DNA of 64,000 bases from assembly GCA_036346255.1 (NCBI GenBank), contig JAYEVH010000166.1, forward strand, positions 62,001 through 126,000, in the 5' to 3' direction. The position numbers and the translations under genes are program-made. This DNA comes from Ampelocalamus luodianensis (taxonomy: Eukaryota > Streptophyta > Magnoliopsida > Poales > Poaceae). The notes beneath the pieces were generated by a model. The model did not search any database and was not told the DNA's origin. It saw nothing but the letters and a program-made list of their open reading frames with translations. This document shows, one piece after another, positions 24,501 through 37,100 of this stretch (positions are counted from its first letter, which is position 1; the number at the start of each line of letters is the position of its first letter).

Positions 24501-25246
24501 TGATGCGGGAATCCGATGCGCACGTCCGCGCGTGAAAAAGGGGTGGGGATGGTGGTGTTTGACAGACTCAACGCGGCGAAGAGGCGGAGCTTGGGCGCGG
24601 CTGGGCGGAGAAGATGGCCACGGGCCGTCCGATCCTCATCCGAAGGTGCGGAGATGGCGGGGTGGCGTGGGGATTTGGATGCCGTCCGATGGGGATCGGG
24701 CGGCGCGGCGGGGCGAGAGAGAGGAGAGAGGGCAGCGGAGATGGGCCGGTGCGGCTTAGGCTGGGTCGAAGCCCAGGGAAAACGGAGATGGGCCAAGGAT
24801 GTTTCGGCCTGAGGTTTTAACTGAGATTTTTAATTGATTTTCCTATTAATTTAATTCTAGCAATTCATTTAGGCTTTAGAAAATAGTGAATAATTTTCAA
24901 AAATTATGAAAAAATTCACAGAAATTTCCATACTTATTTTGGACTTAATAAAATTATTTCCAACTTAAAGTTGGCTTTTAAATTTTGCAAATAAATTATT
25001 TTGGCTTTAAAATATTTAGGAAAAAGCTTTTTAAAATTTTCAGAAAATCCTAGAATTTAAGTAAATTTTTATTTTTCTCATTAAGTCAAATAGAACTTCA
25101 AGAACTTCAAATAAATTTTAAATTTTGACTTTTAAAACTTCAGAAATTCAAATAAAGCAATGGAACTCTATCAAATTTCAGAAAATTCAATAAAATAATA
25201 ATTTTATTTTATTTTAATTTTGGTAACATAACCTTGGGATGTTACA
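21575..25246 (-). repeat. 5' LTR of the gag-only element
   Basis: Partner of 12558-16202, with the same TGTAAGACCCC...GGGATGTTACA termini on plus. It carries the palindrome CTATTCGAATAG at 22244-22255 and a GC island at about 23760-24820. The apparent ORFs there, the longest 24796-24134 on minus, are not conserved with the other LTR copy and are rejected as genes. Confidence 0.92.
24368..24376 (-). promoter_or_regulatory. TATA box of the 5' LTR
   Basis: Minus strand TATAAAAGG at the position matching 15313-15321. Transcription would run leftward through the rest of the LTR into gag. Confidence 0.6.
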
Positions 25247-25790
25247 CACACCATGCAAGCTCACAGTCCTTGAAACATAGAGCTCGGCTAAGGGACCCAC
25301 GCGAAGCTGAGTCTTGACAGGGAGGAAATGTGCTACTTTAGTCAACCGATCAATGACAACCCAGATAACATCATTCCCTTTGACGAAGAGGCGGACCGTT
25401 GATAAAATCCATGCCGGCGGAATCCCACTTCCACTCAGACACTGGCAAAGGCTGAAGAAGGCCTGCTGGACACTGATGCTCGCCCTTAATACGACAGCAC
25501 ACGTAGCACTCGGCAACAAACCTGGCAATCTCGCGCTTTATTCGGGTCCACCAGAATCTTTGACGAAGGTCTTGGTACATTTTTGTGGCCCCAGGATGAA
25601 TGGACAAGGGGGGATCATGGGCTTCGCGGAGAATCAAATCCCGCAATTCCATGACTTTAGGAACCACAAGGCGCTGGCCAAACCACACAAAACCATGCTC
25701 ATCCTCTGAGAAACACTTAGCTGTCCCGTTCTTGATGTTCTTCTTGATTTGGTCCACACCAAAGTCCAATTACTGCGCGACCTTGATTTG
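25247..25790 (-). pseudogene. Gypsy integrase N-terminal part
   Basis: The minus frame from 25769 contains the H2C2 zinc-binding module (HDPPLSIHPG with both His, then CYVCCRIKGEH with the Cys pair) and the start of the integrase core (MDFING with the first catalytic Asp). A frameshift near 25375 moves the continuation (GNDVIWVVIDRLTKVAHFLP, LAELYVSRTVSLHGV) to another frame. The core breaks at 25247 and resumes at 12557 after the nested element. Confidence 0.88.
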
Positions 25791-25892
25791 ATCCACCAAG
25801 GTTAGTTGCACAACCAAGGTAGCAAGGAAACCGTGCTCAACAACCTCCAAATTGAGCCGCTGAAATTCTTCAAGAAGGGCAGGCTGCTACTC

Positions 25893-26479
25893 CTAGAGCA
25901 TTAAGGTATTGTAATACACCTTCCGACTAAGTGCATCGGCAACAACATTGGCCTTGCCCGGATGGTACTGGATACCCATGTCATAGTCTTTGATCAATTC
26001 CAACCACTTTCTTTGCCTAAGGTTCAGATCTGGTTGGGTGAACAAATACTTCAAACTTTTGTGATCCGAATACACTTCACAATGATTACCAATTAGGTAA
26101 TGCCGCCAAATCTTGAGTGCATGAACCACGGCAGCTAATTCCAAGTCATGGGTTGGATAGTTGAGTTCATAAGGCCTCAACTGTCTTGATGCATAGGCCA
26201 CTACCTTGCCTTCCTACATAAGAACACAACCGAGTCCCTGATGATAAGCATCGCAAAAGATATCGAAGCTCTCGTGGACATCGGGAAGAACAAGAACCGG
26301 GTCTGAAGTCAAACGCTTCTTGAGTTCCTGAAAACTCTCATCACAAGCAGCGGACCACACAAATTTCTTATCCTTCTTGAGCAACTCAGTCATCGGCTTT
26401 GCGATTTTGGAGAAGTTCTCGATAAAGCGACAATAGTATCCCGCTAAACCAAGAAAACTCTGCACATCAGTGACCGACT
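25893..26479 (-). pseudogene. Gypsy reverse transcriptase C-terminus and RNase H
   Basis: The minus strand resumes after the solo LTR with SVTDVQSFLGLAGYYCRF, IENFSKIAKPMTELLKKDKK and FDIFCDAYHQGLGCVLM. An in-frame TAG (about 26214) interrupts before VAYASRQLRPYELNYPTHDLEL, IWRHYLIGNHCEVYSDHKSL and PGKANVVADALSR. This is the RT thumb/connection and RNase H that removes the RNA strand. The order is that of Ty3/gypsy (RT-RH-IN). Confidence 0.9.
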
Positions 26480-29400
26480 TGTGAGGACCCCTGAGATCGG
26501 ATCCGTATCAAGCTAAGTGATTACGCCGTAAACGCAACACTTAACGTGAGACGAACACGATTCCGAGTGACCCGGATATGTGTCACATGCTAGCTCCCAA
26601 GGATCAGTGGCTAACATGCACATATCCTAGTACACAATATTGCAATCACATCCATACACAATGTATAAGAATAAAAGAATCAATTACAACATCATTTAAA
26701 TAGAACCTTATAGTACAAGGTTGCATAAGAGGGCCGATCGGCCAAATCTAATTAACACAAATAAATTGCAGCGGAAGATAAACTTAAAATTAAAAGGGAA
26801 TAACCGAGTTGGTATGCCCACAATCCCACAAGCAACCAACTGGAGTTAAAGTCGTTGCACCCATCGTTCTCACCTGAACAAATAGACACTGTTAGAGTAC
26901 AAAGTTGTACTCACGAGACTTTCAAAAGAAATAAAGATGCATGTAAGTATCAAAGGAAGGCTACTACACTAGTTAGTTTTCAGCATAAAGCAAGTTTTGC
27001 ATATAGATAAAAGATTCTAACTTGCCCTTTGTAAAACATTTAGAAAATATTTATTAACAGTAAGTAATGATCATCAATGGTATACTCTCCAAATATAATC
27101 AACACACGAACATCTCATTCGTGGCACAAATCATTTCCCAACAAAATTAACGCGCAAACTACGCGTCCATGAAATAATTTCAGATTTGAACAAACTAACA
27201 AAAAGACATAACATTCCCAACCATAGCCCAAACTTAATTTTCCAAAAGACTAACTGTGCCTGCTTTCCCACAAGTGTTGTCCATAACCTAGGACGAGGCT
27301 ATTCGAATAGATTTAGTTACTCTGCAGAGTTGTACAGCTTTACCCACATGATATGAATACCTTATACTGTCGCCATGCACTCTTCTGAAGGAGTGTGACT
27401 AAGATATCATAACGAGACCGTTACAATGTTATGTCCTAACTATCAAACCACCTGAGGATAGTCCCATGGCGACAAGAAGATGCTTTGAACCACAAGGGGA
27501 AACCCGCTATGTAAGTAAGTCCCAATCAAACAAGAGACCCTTAAGAACAAGTAAGGCGACCCTTAACATGCCCCCGCGAGATTGACCAAAAGAACAATTA
27601 AATACATAACAATAACAATTGTCAATCCCATTGTGTTTTGATAGCTAACACACAACAAATTATTAAGCCAAGCCTTCGCCATTATCCCGGCGTGTGGTTT
27701 CACATAAGACTTGGTTCATCACACCACAGACCGGTCCTTAATCACTCAGACGGGGCTACATAATTCCATAACAACAATAGTAATTCATCATCAACCTACA
27801 CCCGTCCAAGTTAAGAACATAACAAGCTCAACATGTCCACAAACCCCAGATACGAAGATCTGAATACAACCCTCAATATCAAAATAATTCAATCCATATA
27901 ATCCTCAAATTTCATCAAGATTCAATTCAATCCACTGGCCGATGGACTAGCTCCATCAACCGCTTTCGGCTACAACTACTAGCATGGCTAAGCATCGTTC
28001 TACAAACTAGCAAACAACCCATATAACATATAACCTTAGTCATTCAAGGTAAAAGGGTAATCAACATTCAAGGAGGGCTAATGCAGCAATTAGGAGATTA
28101 ACTACTTCTACCCATAAACATATATTTCAAAATAGCATGCAATTGCGATAATAAAACTCACACAAAACATTTAAAAACCACTGGGAGCAATATGATCAAG
28201 AGGAGAGTGCTCGCACCTTTGCTGTATCACTTGTTCAATCTCAGGTTATACTCATAATACTCTCACGAATATATCATTATCGTCGAAAACCTAATGAAAG
28301 GCGATATTGCAATAAATATCAAATAAAGCCAGAACTTCAACATGCTAAAAAATGTATGAAATTTATACAGTAGGTAGATTATGATTTTATAAGAATTATG
28401 GGGAAAGATTCATCCATTTTGGATTTAGTATGTGAAAGTTATGGCGGTTTGAATTTCAGATTTTAATACGCCTTTATTCGGATAATTTAATTATGAGATG
28501 AAAATTTGTAGAGCAGTGGTGAGTACATGGATTACATGGATAAATAGGCAATATTATTACAAGTTCAAAACAGTTGAGTTTGCTTCAATTGGAGTTTTCA
28601 TGATTTAGTTATTGATTTCTAAAGTTATCAGCATTTTACTATGTAAAAATAATTCATTTTGGGATCAATTTCCACAAAATATATCTTCTGTGCCAGAGGT
28701 ATGACTGAAACCATTTTTAAAAATAAGTTCACTTAAAATGAAAATTATCAAAAGTGGTTTCACTATTTTTGGAGTTAAAACGAAATAGTTATATATTTTA
28801 GAAGTTAAAAGCCTTTTTCTTATTGTAAAAATAATAGAGTTATGGGTCATTTTTACAAAACTACACTATCTGCTACAGAGACATGTTTGAAACGTATTTT
28901 AAAATAAAATTCACATAATATGAAAAATATCAAAACTGGTTTCATTAATTTAGGAGTTGATTTGAATTAAATATGGATTTTAGAAGTTAAATGTATTTTT
29001 CAGTGTACAAATAAATGTATTCCAGCTTTTTCTTAAGTACCAAATACTTTTTCTACCGAGGCTGGGCTAGCCCTAGTCACTGACAAGCGGGACCGGGGTC
29101 AAGGGTTTGACCCGGTCAACAAGGACTTGGTCTCGGCCGAAAACTAGCTGAAGGCGTATTTCGTGGAATACGTCTTCTAAATCAAGAGACGTAAGCTTGT
29201 TCTAAGTATTCAAATATACGTTTGCCTGAAGGGAAAACGTACATGCAAGCGTACACATCCACTTAACTGGCTAGACGGGCCCGCATGTCACACTCTACCA
29301 TTAATCCCTAACTCAGTTAACTAATAATTTTCCGACAAAAATCAATTCATTAACTACTAATCACTGCCATTAATCCCTAATGACCGGCTACAGGACCTGT

Positions 29401-31102
29401 CGGCTGTCCGACAAACGGAGCTCCTGCTCCGCTCGCTTGCACGGCGGCTTGCCGGCGTTGTGGCCTACGGACGCGCGATCCAAGAGCCAGGATGGGACCA
29501 CAATAGCAAGGCAGTCGTGACGGTGGCCGGAATTTGGCCGGCGACGATCCCTAGCGACGGCGCGACGTGGAGAAGCGGCAGTGCTTCTACGGTGTACATG
29601 CATGTGCATAAAGAGCTCCGCAGTGTGCAATCCAGCGTGCGCAAAAGCTAAGATGAGGTGCATTGAAGCTTACCGAGGTGACAAGGAGACCGGAGAAGCT
29701 CTGATGCTGCTAGACGTCGATAATGGCCGAGGCGGCGGAGGTTTCAAGAGGGGAGAGCTCCCTGGGCAACAAATCTGAGAAAGGGTGGTAGGGTAAGCTA
29801 GAAGAGGTTGTGAAGATGGTGTCAATGCATGGAATCGGAAACTAACTCACCAGATGGGCAAAGGGGCTGAAGGGGGTGTTCTTGGCCGAAAAGGATGAAT
29901 TCCCCAAATCCGATTGTACCTGCGAGTGAAAGCGAACATTGAATGAGGGGAAAGATCACTCGTGACCTAGGACACAATATGACGCACATACGAGGACAAG
30001 GGGCTCACCGGACACGAAGATGACAAAGGTAGACCTGGCGGTGGCCTTCGGGGCGTGCTCTGGAGGCAGTGGGAGCACGGCGGCGTTCCGAGAGATATAC
30101 TGCGAATGAGGGGCTCGGGTTAGCAAAAACGGAAAAGGTGCCCAAAGAGGAAGAGAATACACTATCGCGGCGGCACTTACCGAGACGGAGGAGGGCTCAA
30201 AGCCTCCTTCTCTCCCACGGCCGAAGAGAGAAGTGGGAGCCAAGGAGGGCACAGAGGCGGTTTTGTGCGAGAATGGGGACGGAGAAAGAAGCGGCGTGAG
30301 CGTGCGGTGCTTCCGGACTGGTCGCGACGGGCGGTGGGTGAACGACGTTGCTCGCGTTGACGGAGGCGTCTCAGAGCGCTGCGGGTGCGTGGCAGTGAAG
30401 CTCTGCCCGAGCCAACGGGAGGAGGAAGACGCCCCTGACCGGTGGGGCCGAGCGGTCAGAGTCACAGGAGCGAGGGAGAGTGCGGTGCGACGTGGCGATG
30501 CGTGGACCGACCGATTGAGAATTGACGGTCCAGATTGGGGCTGGTTGGGTCCGGTGCACTAAGTTGGTTCGGTCAAAATAGTTCGCCGGGTCGGAATAGT
30601 GGTGGGCTCGAGTCAAAACAACAGTGCGAGCCTGAGTTTAGAATACAGATTTGACCAATTAAGTAGAAGGTTTGACTAAGGCTTTAAATATAGAAATAAA
30701 ATTCTATAAATTCTGAATTAATTCATGAGTGCTCCTGGGATAACCTAGTATTTATAAAAATTATCAAATTCACTGTTCATAAAATAACTTGTGTAAAATA
30801 AATTCAAACTTAGTCTAGGTCTTTTAACAGTGTTTGAATTTTTGGGGGGTTGATTTGAGTTCCAAAAATTTGGGAAAAATTATATTAAATTATGATAATT
30901 AATATAGTATTTGAATAAATTATTTTAAGATGATGATCAAAGGTTTTTGTTCCTGTTTTTATTTGGAGTTTTAAATTTGAAGTGTATGTTTAATTTGTTT
31001 GATAAATTTCCAAATGCAAAATATTATGCAAAAGATTCCAAAAAGTCAAGCATGCTGATAATAAGCATACCAAATCCCATTAATTAAATTGGGGATGTTA
31101 CA
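26480..31102 (-). mobile_element. Solo LTR, about 4.6 kb, inserted in the RT gene
   Basis: On plus it starts TGTGAGGACCCCTGAG and ends GGGGATGTTACA, and it splits the RT coding sequence between VLSWGQLM and SVTDVQSF. It has no interior genes. It contains the shared palindrome CTATTCGAATAG at 27299-27310 and a GC island at about 29380-30620. Flanking five bases are cgact (26475-26479) and caaca (31103-31107), each one change from cgaca, so the duplication looks decayed. Frames inside the GC island (for example 29956-30465 minus and 30233-30562 plus) are low-complexity and unsupported. Confidence 0.75.
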
Positions 31103-31891
31103 CAACATGAGCTGACCCCACGAGAGCACATTACTGACCTTGATAGGATCCACGGCTATGCCTCCCGCTGAAAGAACATGGCCCAAGAATGTCACTTCCT
31201 TCAACCAGAACTCGCACTTGCTGAACTTCGCATACAGCTGGTGCTCACGTAGCTTTCCCAATGCAAGCTTCAAATGCTCAGCATGCTCTTCATCATTCTT
31301 GGAGTAGATAAGAATATCATCAATGAAGACCACCAGAAACTTATCCAGAAACTCCATGAATACTGAATTTATAAGATTCATGAATAGGGCAGGAGTATTG
31401 GTTAAGCCAAAAGACATGACGGTGTACTCATATAAGCCATAACGAGTAGAGAAAGTCGTCTTCGGAATATCTTCAGATCTGATCCTGACTTGATGATACC
31501 CCAATCTCAAATCAATCTTGGAGAATACCCGAGCTCCGGTCAGCTGGTCAAAAAGATCGTCGATGCGGGGCAAAGGGTACTTGTTCTTTACCGTCACCTC
31601 ATTAAGCGGACGGTAATCAACGCACATGTGCAAAGTCTTATCCTTCTTCTTCACAAAGATTACTGGACAACCCCAAGGAGATGAGCTAGGACAGAAGAAA
31701 CACTTCTCTTGGAGCTCACCTAGTTGCTTCTTCAACTCCTCCAACTCATTAGGAGGCATTCGGTACGGCCTCTTCGAAATCGGGGCGGTACCGGACAGCA
31801 ACTCGATGACAAACTCAAGGTCTCGAACTAGAGACATCTCAGGCAAATCTTCGGGGAAAACATCCGTGAAGTCACACACTGTTGGGACATC
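31103..31891 (-). pseudogene. Gypsy reverse transcriptase, N-terminal and catalytic part
   Basis: The minus frame from about 31879 shows the RT start (VCDFTDVFPEDLPEM), then KRPYRMPPNELEELKKQLGEL, VDYRPLNEVTVKNKYPLPRI, SKIDLRLGYHQVRI (first catalytic Asp) and the active site FIDDILIYSKN (last two Asp). LGHVLSAGGIAVDPIKV follows before the insertion. The catalytic residues are intact, but an upstream stop (about 31890) separates it from the protease, and the thumb lies beyond the solo LTR. Confidence 0.92.
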
Positions 31892-32380
31892 CTAAATTTC
31901 CAAAGCTGGCTTCACTTCAAGTGCGCAAAGATGCGGTCCTTGCAACTGTGGCAAAAACCCAACATGTTCGCCCGAGGGACTTATGAGGTAGACGACCTTC
32001 CTGACACAATCGATTTGCCACAAATGTTGAGACAACCAATCCATGCCAAGAATCACATCCAGACTCGCTGAGTTGAGTAGGATAAGGTTTGCCAAGAATT
32101 CTACTCCTTCGACTTCAATGGAGACACCCCGGTATTCTTGATCAGCTCTCATTTCCGAACCTGGAGAATGAATGAGCAAAGGAACAACCAAAGGAACAAT
32201 GTGAAGATCACTAGCAGTAGCAAAATACTTTGAAATAAAGGAATGCGAAGCTCCTGAATCGAACAAAACTGCAACAGGGCGAGAGTTGACAAGAAGCGTA
32301 CCCAACACAACGTCGGGTGCCTCCTGCGCCTCCTCGGCCGAGATGTGGTTGAATCGACCACTTACCACGCCCTAGGTCTT
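31892..32380 (-). pseudogene. Gypsy aspartic protease region
   Basis: The minus frame carries NHISAEEAQEAPDVVLGTLL, the active-site motif LFDSGASHSFIS, then LDVILGMDWLSQH. These are the usual pepsin-like retropepsin landmarks of chromovirus polyproteins. In-frame stops lie at both edges (near 32375 and 31890). It would cut the Gag-Pol polyprotein. Confidence 0.9.
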
Positions 32381-33445
32381 CTAGATAGTCTTCTGGTCTA
32401 GGGGATGACTGCTTCCTTGTCCGCGTCCTCCATTAGGATGAGGGGCCGCTCTAGTCTTCTTAGGGTAAGTATTCGCATAGTGGCCCTTGTTGTGGCAGAA
32501 GAAGCAAGTGACCTCAGCAGCCGGATTGCGGAGGCCACCTTGCTGAACCACAGGTACACGTGGCTGAAACACGGCCTGCGGAGGATGAGGAGCTGGTGCC
32601 GACGGTCTCGGTGGTGGTGGAGCCTGAGAATGGGCCACCGGGGCTGGCCCAACACAAGGACGAGGAAGGCCGGTCCGAGCTGACTACTGGGCCTCCCACT
32701 TGAGCTTGCAGGACTCTCCCAACGCTCTCGCCTTGTGCTCGGCGACAATAGCCTTGCCGGCCAAAGTCTGGAAGTCGGGGAAGTCAACGATCGAGAACTT
32801 GTCCTGCAGCTCCTCGGACAAACCCTCCATGAATTTCTCCTGCTTGGCTTCATCAGTGGACACCTCCTCAGAAGCTTACCGAGCCAGGTGGTTGAACTCG
32901 TGCAAGAACTCCATCACAAACCAGCACCCTTGCTTGAGCGCAAGAAACTCCTTCTTCTTGAGCTTCATCAAGCTGGTGGGGACATGAGCCCGACAGAAGG
33001 CAGTACGAAACTCCTCCCAAGTGACGACGTGGCCCGCGGGTTGCATGGCGAGAAAGTTCTCCCACCAAAAGAGTGTGGCACCCTCCAGCTGATGGGATGC
33101 AAAGAGTGCCTTCTCCTGATCCTGGCACTGAGCAATGTTGAGCTTTCGCTCAACCAGACACAATCAATCGTCGGCGTCAAGTGGGTCCTCAGATCGGGAG
33201 AAAGTGGGCGGCTGAGTGCGAAGGAACTCCGAGAGTCCCCCCTGTGACTGATGCCCACCTCCTCCCCCTGATCCGGAGGAACTAGAGAGAGTGGAGGTAT
33301 TCCTCGCAATAACCTCCAAGATCTGCGTCTGATCCATCCGATTCCGCTCGATTTGAGAGAGAACCTCAGCCATGGTCGGAGGAGGTGGGATCTCCTCATC
33401 ATGACCAGCTGACTGACTCTGTCCGCTGTGAGTTCTTCCAGCCAT
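32381..33445 (-). pseudogene. Gypsy gag with damaged zinc knuckle
   Basis: The minus frame from 33445 starts MAGRTHSGQSQSAGHDEEIP and contains the gag domain (LNIAQCQDQEKALFASHQLEG, WWENFLAMQPAGHVVTWEEF, LKKKEFLALKQG) and a Pro-rich linker. The zinc knuckle CFFCHNKGHYANTY has Tyr where the last Cys is expected. Stops interrupt at about 33165, 32878 and 32690. The stops and the Cys-to-Tyr change are all explicable by C-to-T or G-to-A changes. Gag packages element RNA; this copy is dead. Confidence 0.9.
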
Positions 33446-34129
33446 CCTATTCCACTAAGATAGGTTAGCAGCGAACCCGAAAACTAAAGGCAAAGAAGAC
33501 AATTAACACACCAAAGAACAACTCCAAAGGCTTGAAAACAGGCACCAAAACCAGCATAAATCCTTAGGACACAAAATCAACTTCTTGGCACGACTAACCC
33601 GTATGGAAAGGATGAGCAATCGGTTGAGAAGGTAAAATTTCATAGCACAACTCCAGTTCTAACACAGCTAAAGGGCAAGGTAAACCATCTAAGAGGGTGT
33701 TAGATACTTAGCCAACTCATATCACTTCTTACCATTTTATTCCCACAAGTTTTTGTTGGATTAACCTCTCATTATCTACCTTATTCACTAACTAGCAGCT
33801 TGCTATCCGGATTTGATGCTTGCTGTCCAGATTTGAATCCAGCTCCAAACACTCCCATTCTTAACCAAAAAGCAGCCAACGCTTCAAATTATAATTCTCA
33901 TTGGTTTTCCCCAAAACCCAAATTAACCGATAACAACTATCTTTGAAAGAAGATGAGAGGAAATCAACTTCTCAAATTCAAACAAAGCAAGGTAAGGTGA
34001 GCAAGCTAAGATAGGTAAGGAGAAAAATCTGAGAACTTACTTAGGTTTTCATAAACCATTTGATACTTTGAAACTAAGTTTTTCAAAACATCCTAAGGCG
34101 ACTAAGCTAGGGGTTTCTATGGTCAGTAT
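33446..34129 (-). mobile_element. Untranslated leader of the chromodomain gypsy element
   Basis: About 700 bp between gag start and primer-binding site, AT-rich, with no coding potential recognised. Confidence 0.7.
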
Positions 34130-34142
34130 GGCTCTGATACCA
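34130..34142 (-). other. Primer-binding site of the chromodomain gypsy element
   Basis: Minus strand TGGTATCAGAGCC, four bases from the LTR edge at 34147. It is complementary to initiator-Met tRNA in plant retrotransposons. Confidence 0.9.
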
Positions 34143-34146
34143 ACTT

Positions 34147-37100
34147 TGTAAGAACCTGGGGTATTTAACTCGTAATACTTAACCTCCAGCTGGTTCTAGT
34201 ATTACCAATTAAATATCCTAAGCCTCGATGGACATGTGCTTCTCAGAATTGCAGCACACATACATCTTTACAAAATCATGCATCATTTTCATACAACTCA
34301 CAATATCAAGTCTAGCAAAAGACATACATAATATAGAGTTATTACAACAAGGGCCGACCGGCCAAATGATAACAAAATAACAGAGTTAACAGCGAAAGCA
34401 AAATACCATAAGATGGCTATAAACAAAAACCAACCGGTTAGCCAATAACCCACAAGGCAACCGACCGGGCCGCCAAGCTATTCGCCCCCACCGCAGCAAA
34501 ACTCACAAAAGTCGATTCCTTAGGGATCCACTTCCTCCTCTACAATAATAAAGCAATGCAGTTGAGTACAAAAGTGTACTCGTAAGACTTACGAGTAACA
34601 AGCCTATACATAGCTACATGCAAGCTGTAACAAAGGAGATGGTTAATTGGACGTATAAAGCAATTTTCATTTGCAATAATGTAATAGATTGAAGACAATT
34701 TATCAAATCGGTTTTTAATTGTTGAGATAACAGCGAGATAACAATAAGTAACATGAATAACAACCTAGAAGTGACTAACCCAATAGCCACCACAACATAG
34801 CACGAATTACCCATTCGTACCACCCAAGTTCAAGTTTTAATGAAAAGATTATAGTCTAACTCTCGAAAGACCTCCCCAAGCGTGTCCATAACCAAGAACT
34901 TGGCTATTCGAATAGTTTAACCTTGTAGGGGTATACCAATTTACCCACACTTCAGACCGTCTTTGGCCACATGATTAAGCACACTTCCAAAGGTATGCCG
35001 GCACGGCTAAGTCCTACGAGACATTTCCAATATTGTGCATCAAATACGAGCCACTCGTATGGATAGAAACCCATACGCTACATTGTAAAGCCGAAAGTCA
35101 ACTACCCACAAGGGGTAGAGCTTTCGGACAACTACAATGCTCCCAAACATCTTCCCTCCGACACAACCTCCTACGACTCGGAGCTAACACACACCAAAGT
35201 ACTAAGTCAAGAGAGGTCCCATACTCTCTAGTGTGGTTAGCACGCAAATATGCTTGGTTTAGTGTAACAAGATGTTCGGTCCTTGTTGACTCGGGCACCA
35301 ACCATTCACACCCAAAAGTACATCATCTTACCATTGTGCCCAAGTCTAAAACATTTTATTTTCAGTTTTAATTTTCTCAATTAAACATAGCACAAGGTGC
35401 TAAATATAAAGTCATAATAAGCTTTTGTGTGATCATGGTTATCGACTAAGTCGACAACCGCCCAATTCTACTGGTAGCTAAGTATGACTAAGCTACATTA
35501 ACTCGTAAACTACTAAGTGACAAGGGCTTATCCAGCAAACCCTAAATCACAGCAAGATAATCCTAGGCTCAGTAGTAGAGGATAAAAATTTACCTACAGA
35601 TTATGCATCGAATGGGTCAACTAATCGACAATAGTTTAACAGCAAAATAGCAATGCATACATAGACTTTGCAAACAAGATATTAGACTTTGAAAATAATA
35701 GAAGCAATATGATAAAATGATGCTACATCTGCTTGTCTTGCTGGTAGTTCTTTTGCTGCAGAGGATTACTCTCAGGTTCAACAAATTCTTCAGAACCTAT
35801 CGCAAGAATACGAAAATCCAATAAGAACGAAGAACACCGAAAAAGATTCAAAAACCAAAGTCATCCAAATTCCATGAAATTTACACAGCAGGAAGATCAT
35901 GATTTTAAATGAATTTAGCAACAAGAACCACTCGATTTGGACTAAGCATGCAAAAGTTATGGCCTAAATATTTTCTTTCAGCTGGAAAATTCAATTTAAT
36001 TGCTTTTTGTTACTGTTCATCGCACAAATTTGCAGAAAGTTTTTGAATATGAAATTTTTATGGTGGGCAGATAATGGCATCCTAAGAACAGCAAAATTGG
36101 GTTCATTTCATTTGAAGCTAAATTGAATTACTTATGATTTTTCTTAGTTATGAAACTAGAGCATGGCATTTTTTAGAAACAATGGCATAATGAAAACCTA
36201 TTCTATACCAAAGTACATTACCAGAGGATCCTAACACTTCTTTGTTTACTAAATTTGGAGTTGCAGAGAATTATTTTTGCATTTTACAAGTTCAATGAAT
36301 TTTTTAGAACAATAATTAATGCTAAAGCAAGTTAATACAATTTATAGAATTTTCTAATACAGAATAGTGTCTAAACACATTTTTAGATTAAAGTTCGATT
36401 AAATGAAATTTAACACAATTTGAATCATCTGAAATGGAGTTGAAAAGAATTAGTTATGAAATTTTGAAGTCTAATACTATTTTCAGTTGACAAATAAAAG
36501 CTTACCGGAAATTAAACAAACTTAACTCACGGAAAATACGTCGACAAACGTGGACTGTCGATATAGAATCCCACAGCCCACGCGCACTGGAACACAGCCG
36601 CGCGTGCAGCCCATAGTGCCCATCGTTGGATCAAGATCCAACGGTCCACACCGAAGGGGACGTTCGGCGGTCCGAACATTCACGTGCTCTGAGCCGCAGA
36701 TCTAGAAATGGACGGCTCAGAGGGATCGGAATATTAGAACTCCTAACGTGCTGAGGAGATCTAGACCGTTAGATCAAGATCTGACGATCTAGAACTGCAG
36801 GGGAGGTCCTACGATTAAAGATCTACCAGAGGAGGTCCTGAACGGCTCAGATCTCCAAGAGGAGATCCTGGACGGTCAAGATTTACTCGGAGGAGGTCCT
36901 AAATGACACGATCTAAAAGAGGGGTGGTCCTGGACGGCCAAGATCTACCAGACGAGGTCCTGGACGGTCAAGATCTCCATGGAGAGGCCCTCAACGATAA
37001 GGTCTAAAAGAGGGGAGGTCTTGAATGACTCAGATCTCCATGGGAAGGTCCTGAACGGTCAAGATTCTTCTTTTCCTTCCTCTTTTTTTTCTCTCTTCCT

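Larger units (their letters stand above)
12558..25246 (-). mobile_element. Gag-only LTR retrotransposon (nested insertion)
   Basis: Two LTRs of 3,645 and 3,672 bp flank an interior holding a primer-binding site, one gag gene and a polypurine tract, with no protease, reverse transcriptase, RNase H or integrase. It sits inside the integrase gene of the surrounding gypsy element. The flanking five bases are cacat (12553-12557) and cacac (25247-25251), a target-site duplication with one change. The lack of pol means it must use another element's enzymes. A CACTA transposon later inserted into its gag. Confidence 0.88.

Noticed and set aside
24134..24796. 220-codon minus-strand ORF
   Set aside because: Same GC island in the other LTR; the matching frame is broken at 14750-15600, so it is a chance frame.
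29956..30562. Long ORFs of 109-169 codons on both strands
   Set aside because: Inside the GC island of the solo LTR, mutually overlapping, no recognisable domain.
31046..31102. C-terminal end of the RT ORF (LCNIPNLINGIW...)
   Set aside because: These residues are read from the inserted solo LTR, not from RT.
26480..31102. A full LTR element in place of a solo LTR
   Set aside because: No primer-binding site, polypurine tract, second LTR or any gag/pol similarity inside.
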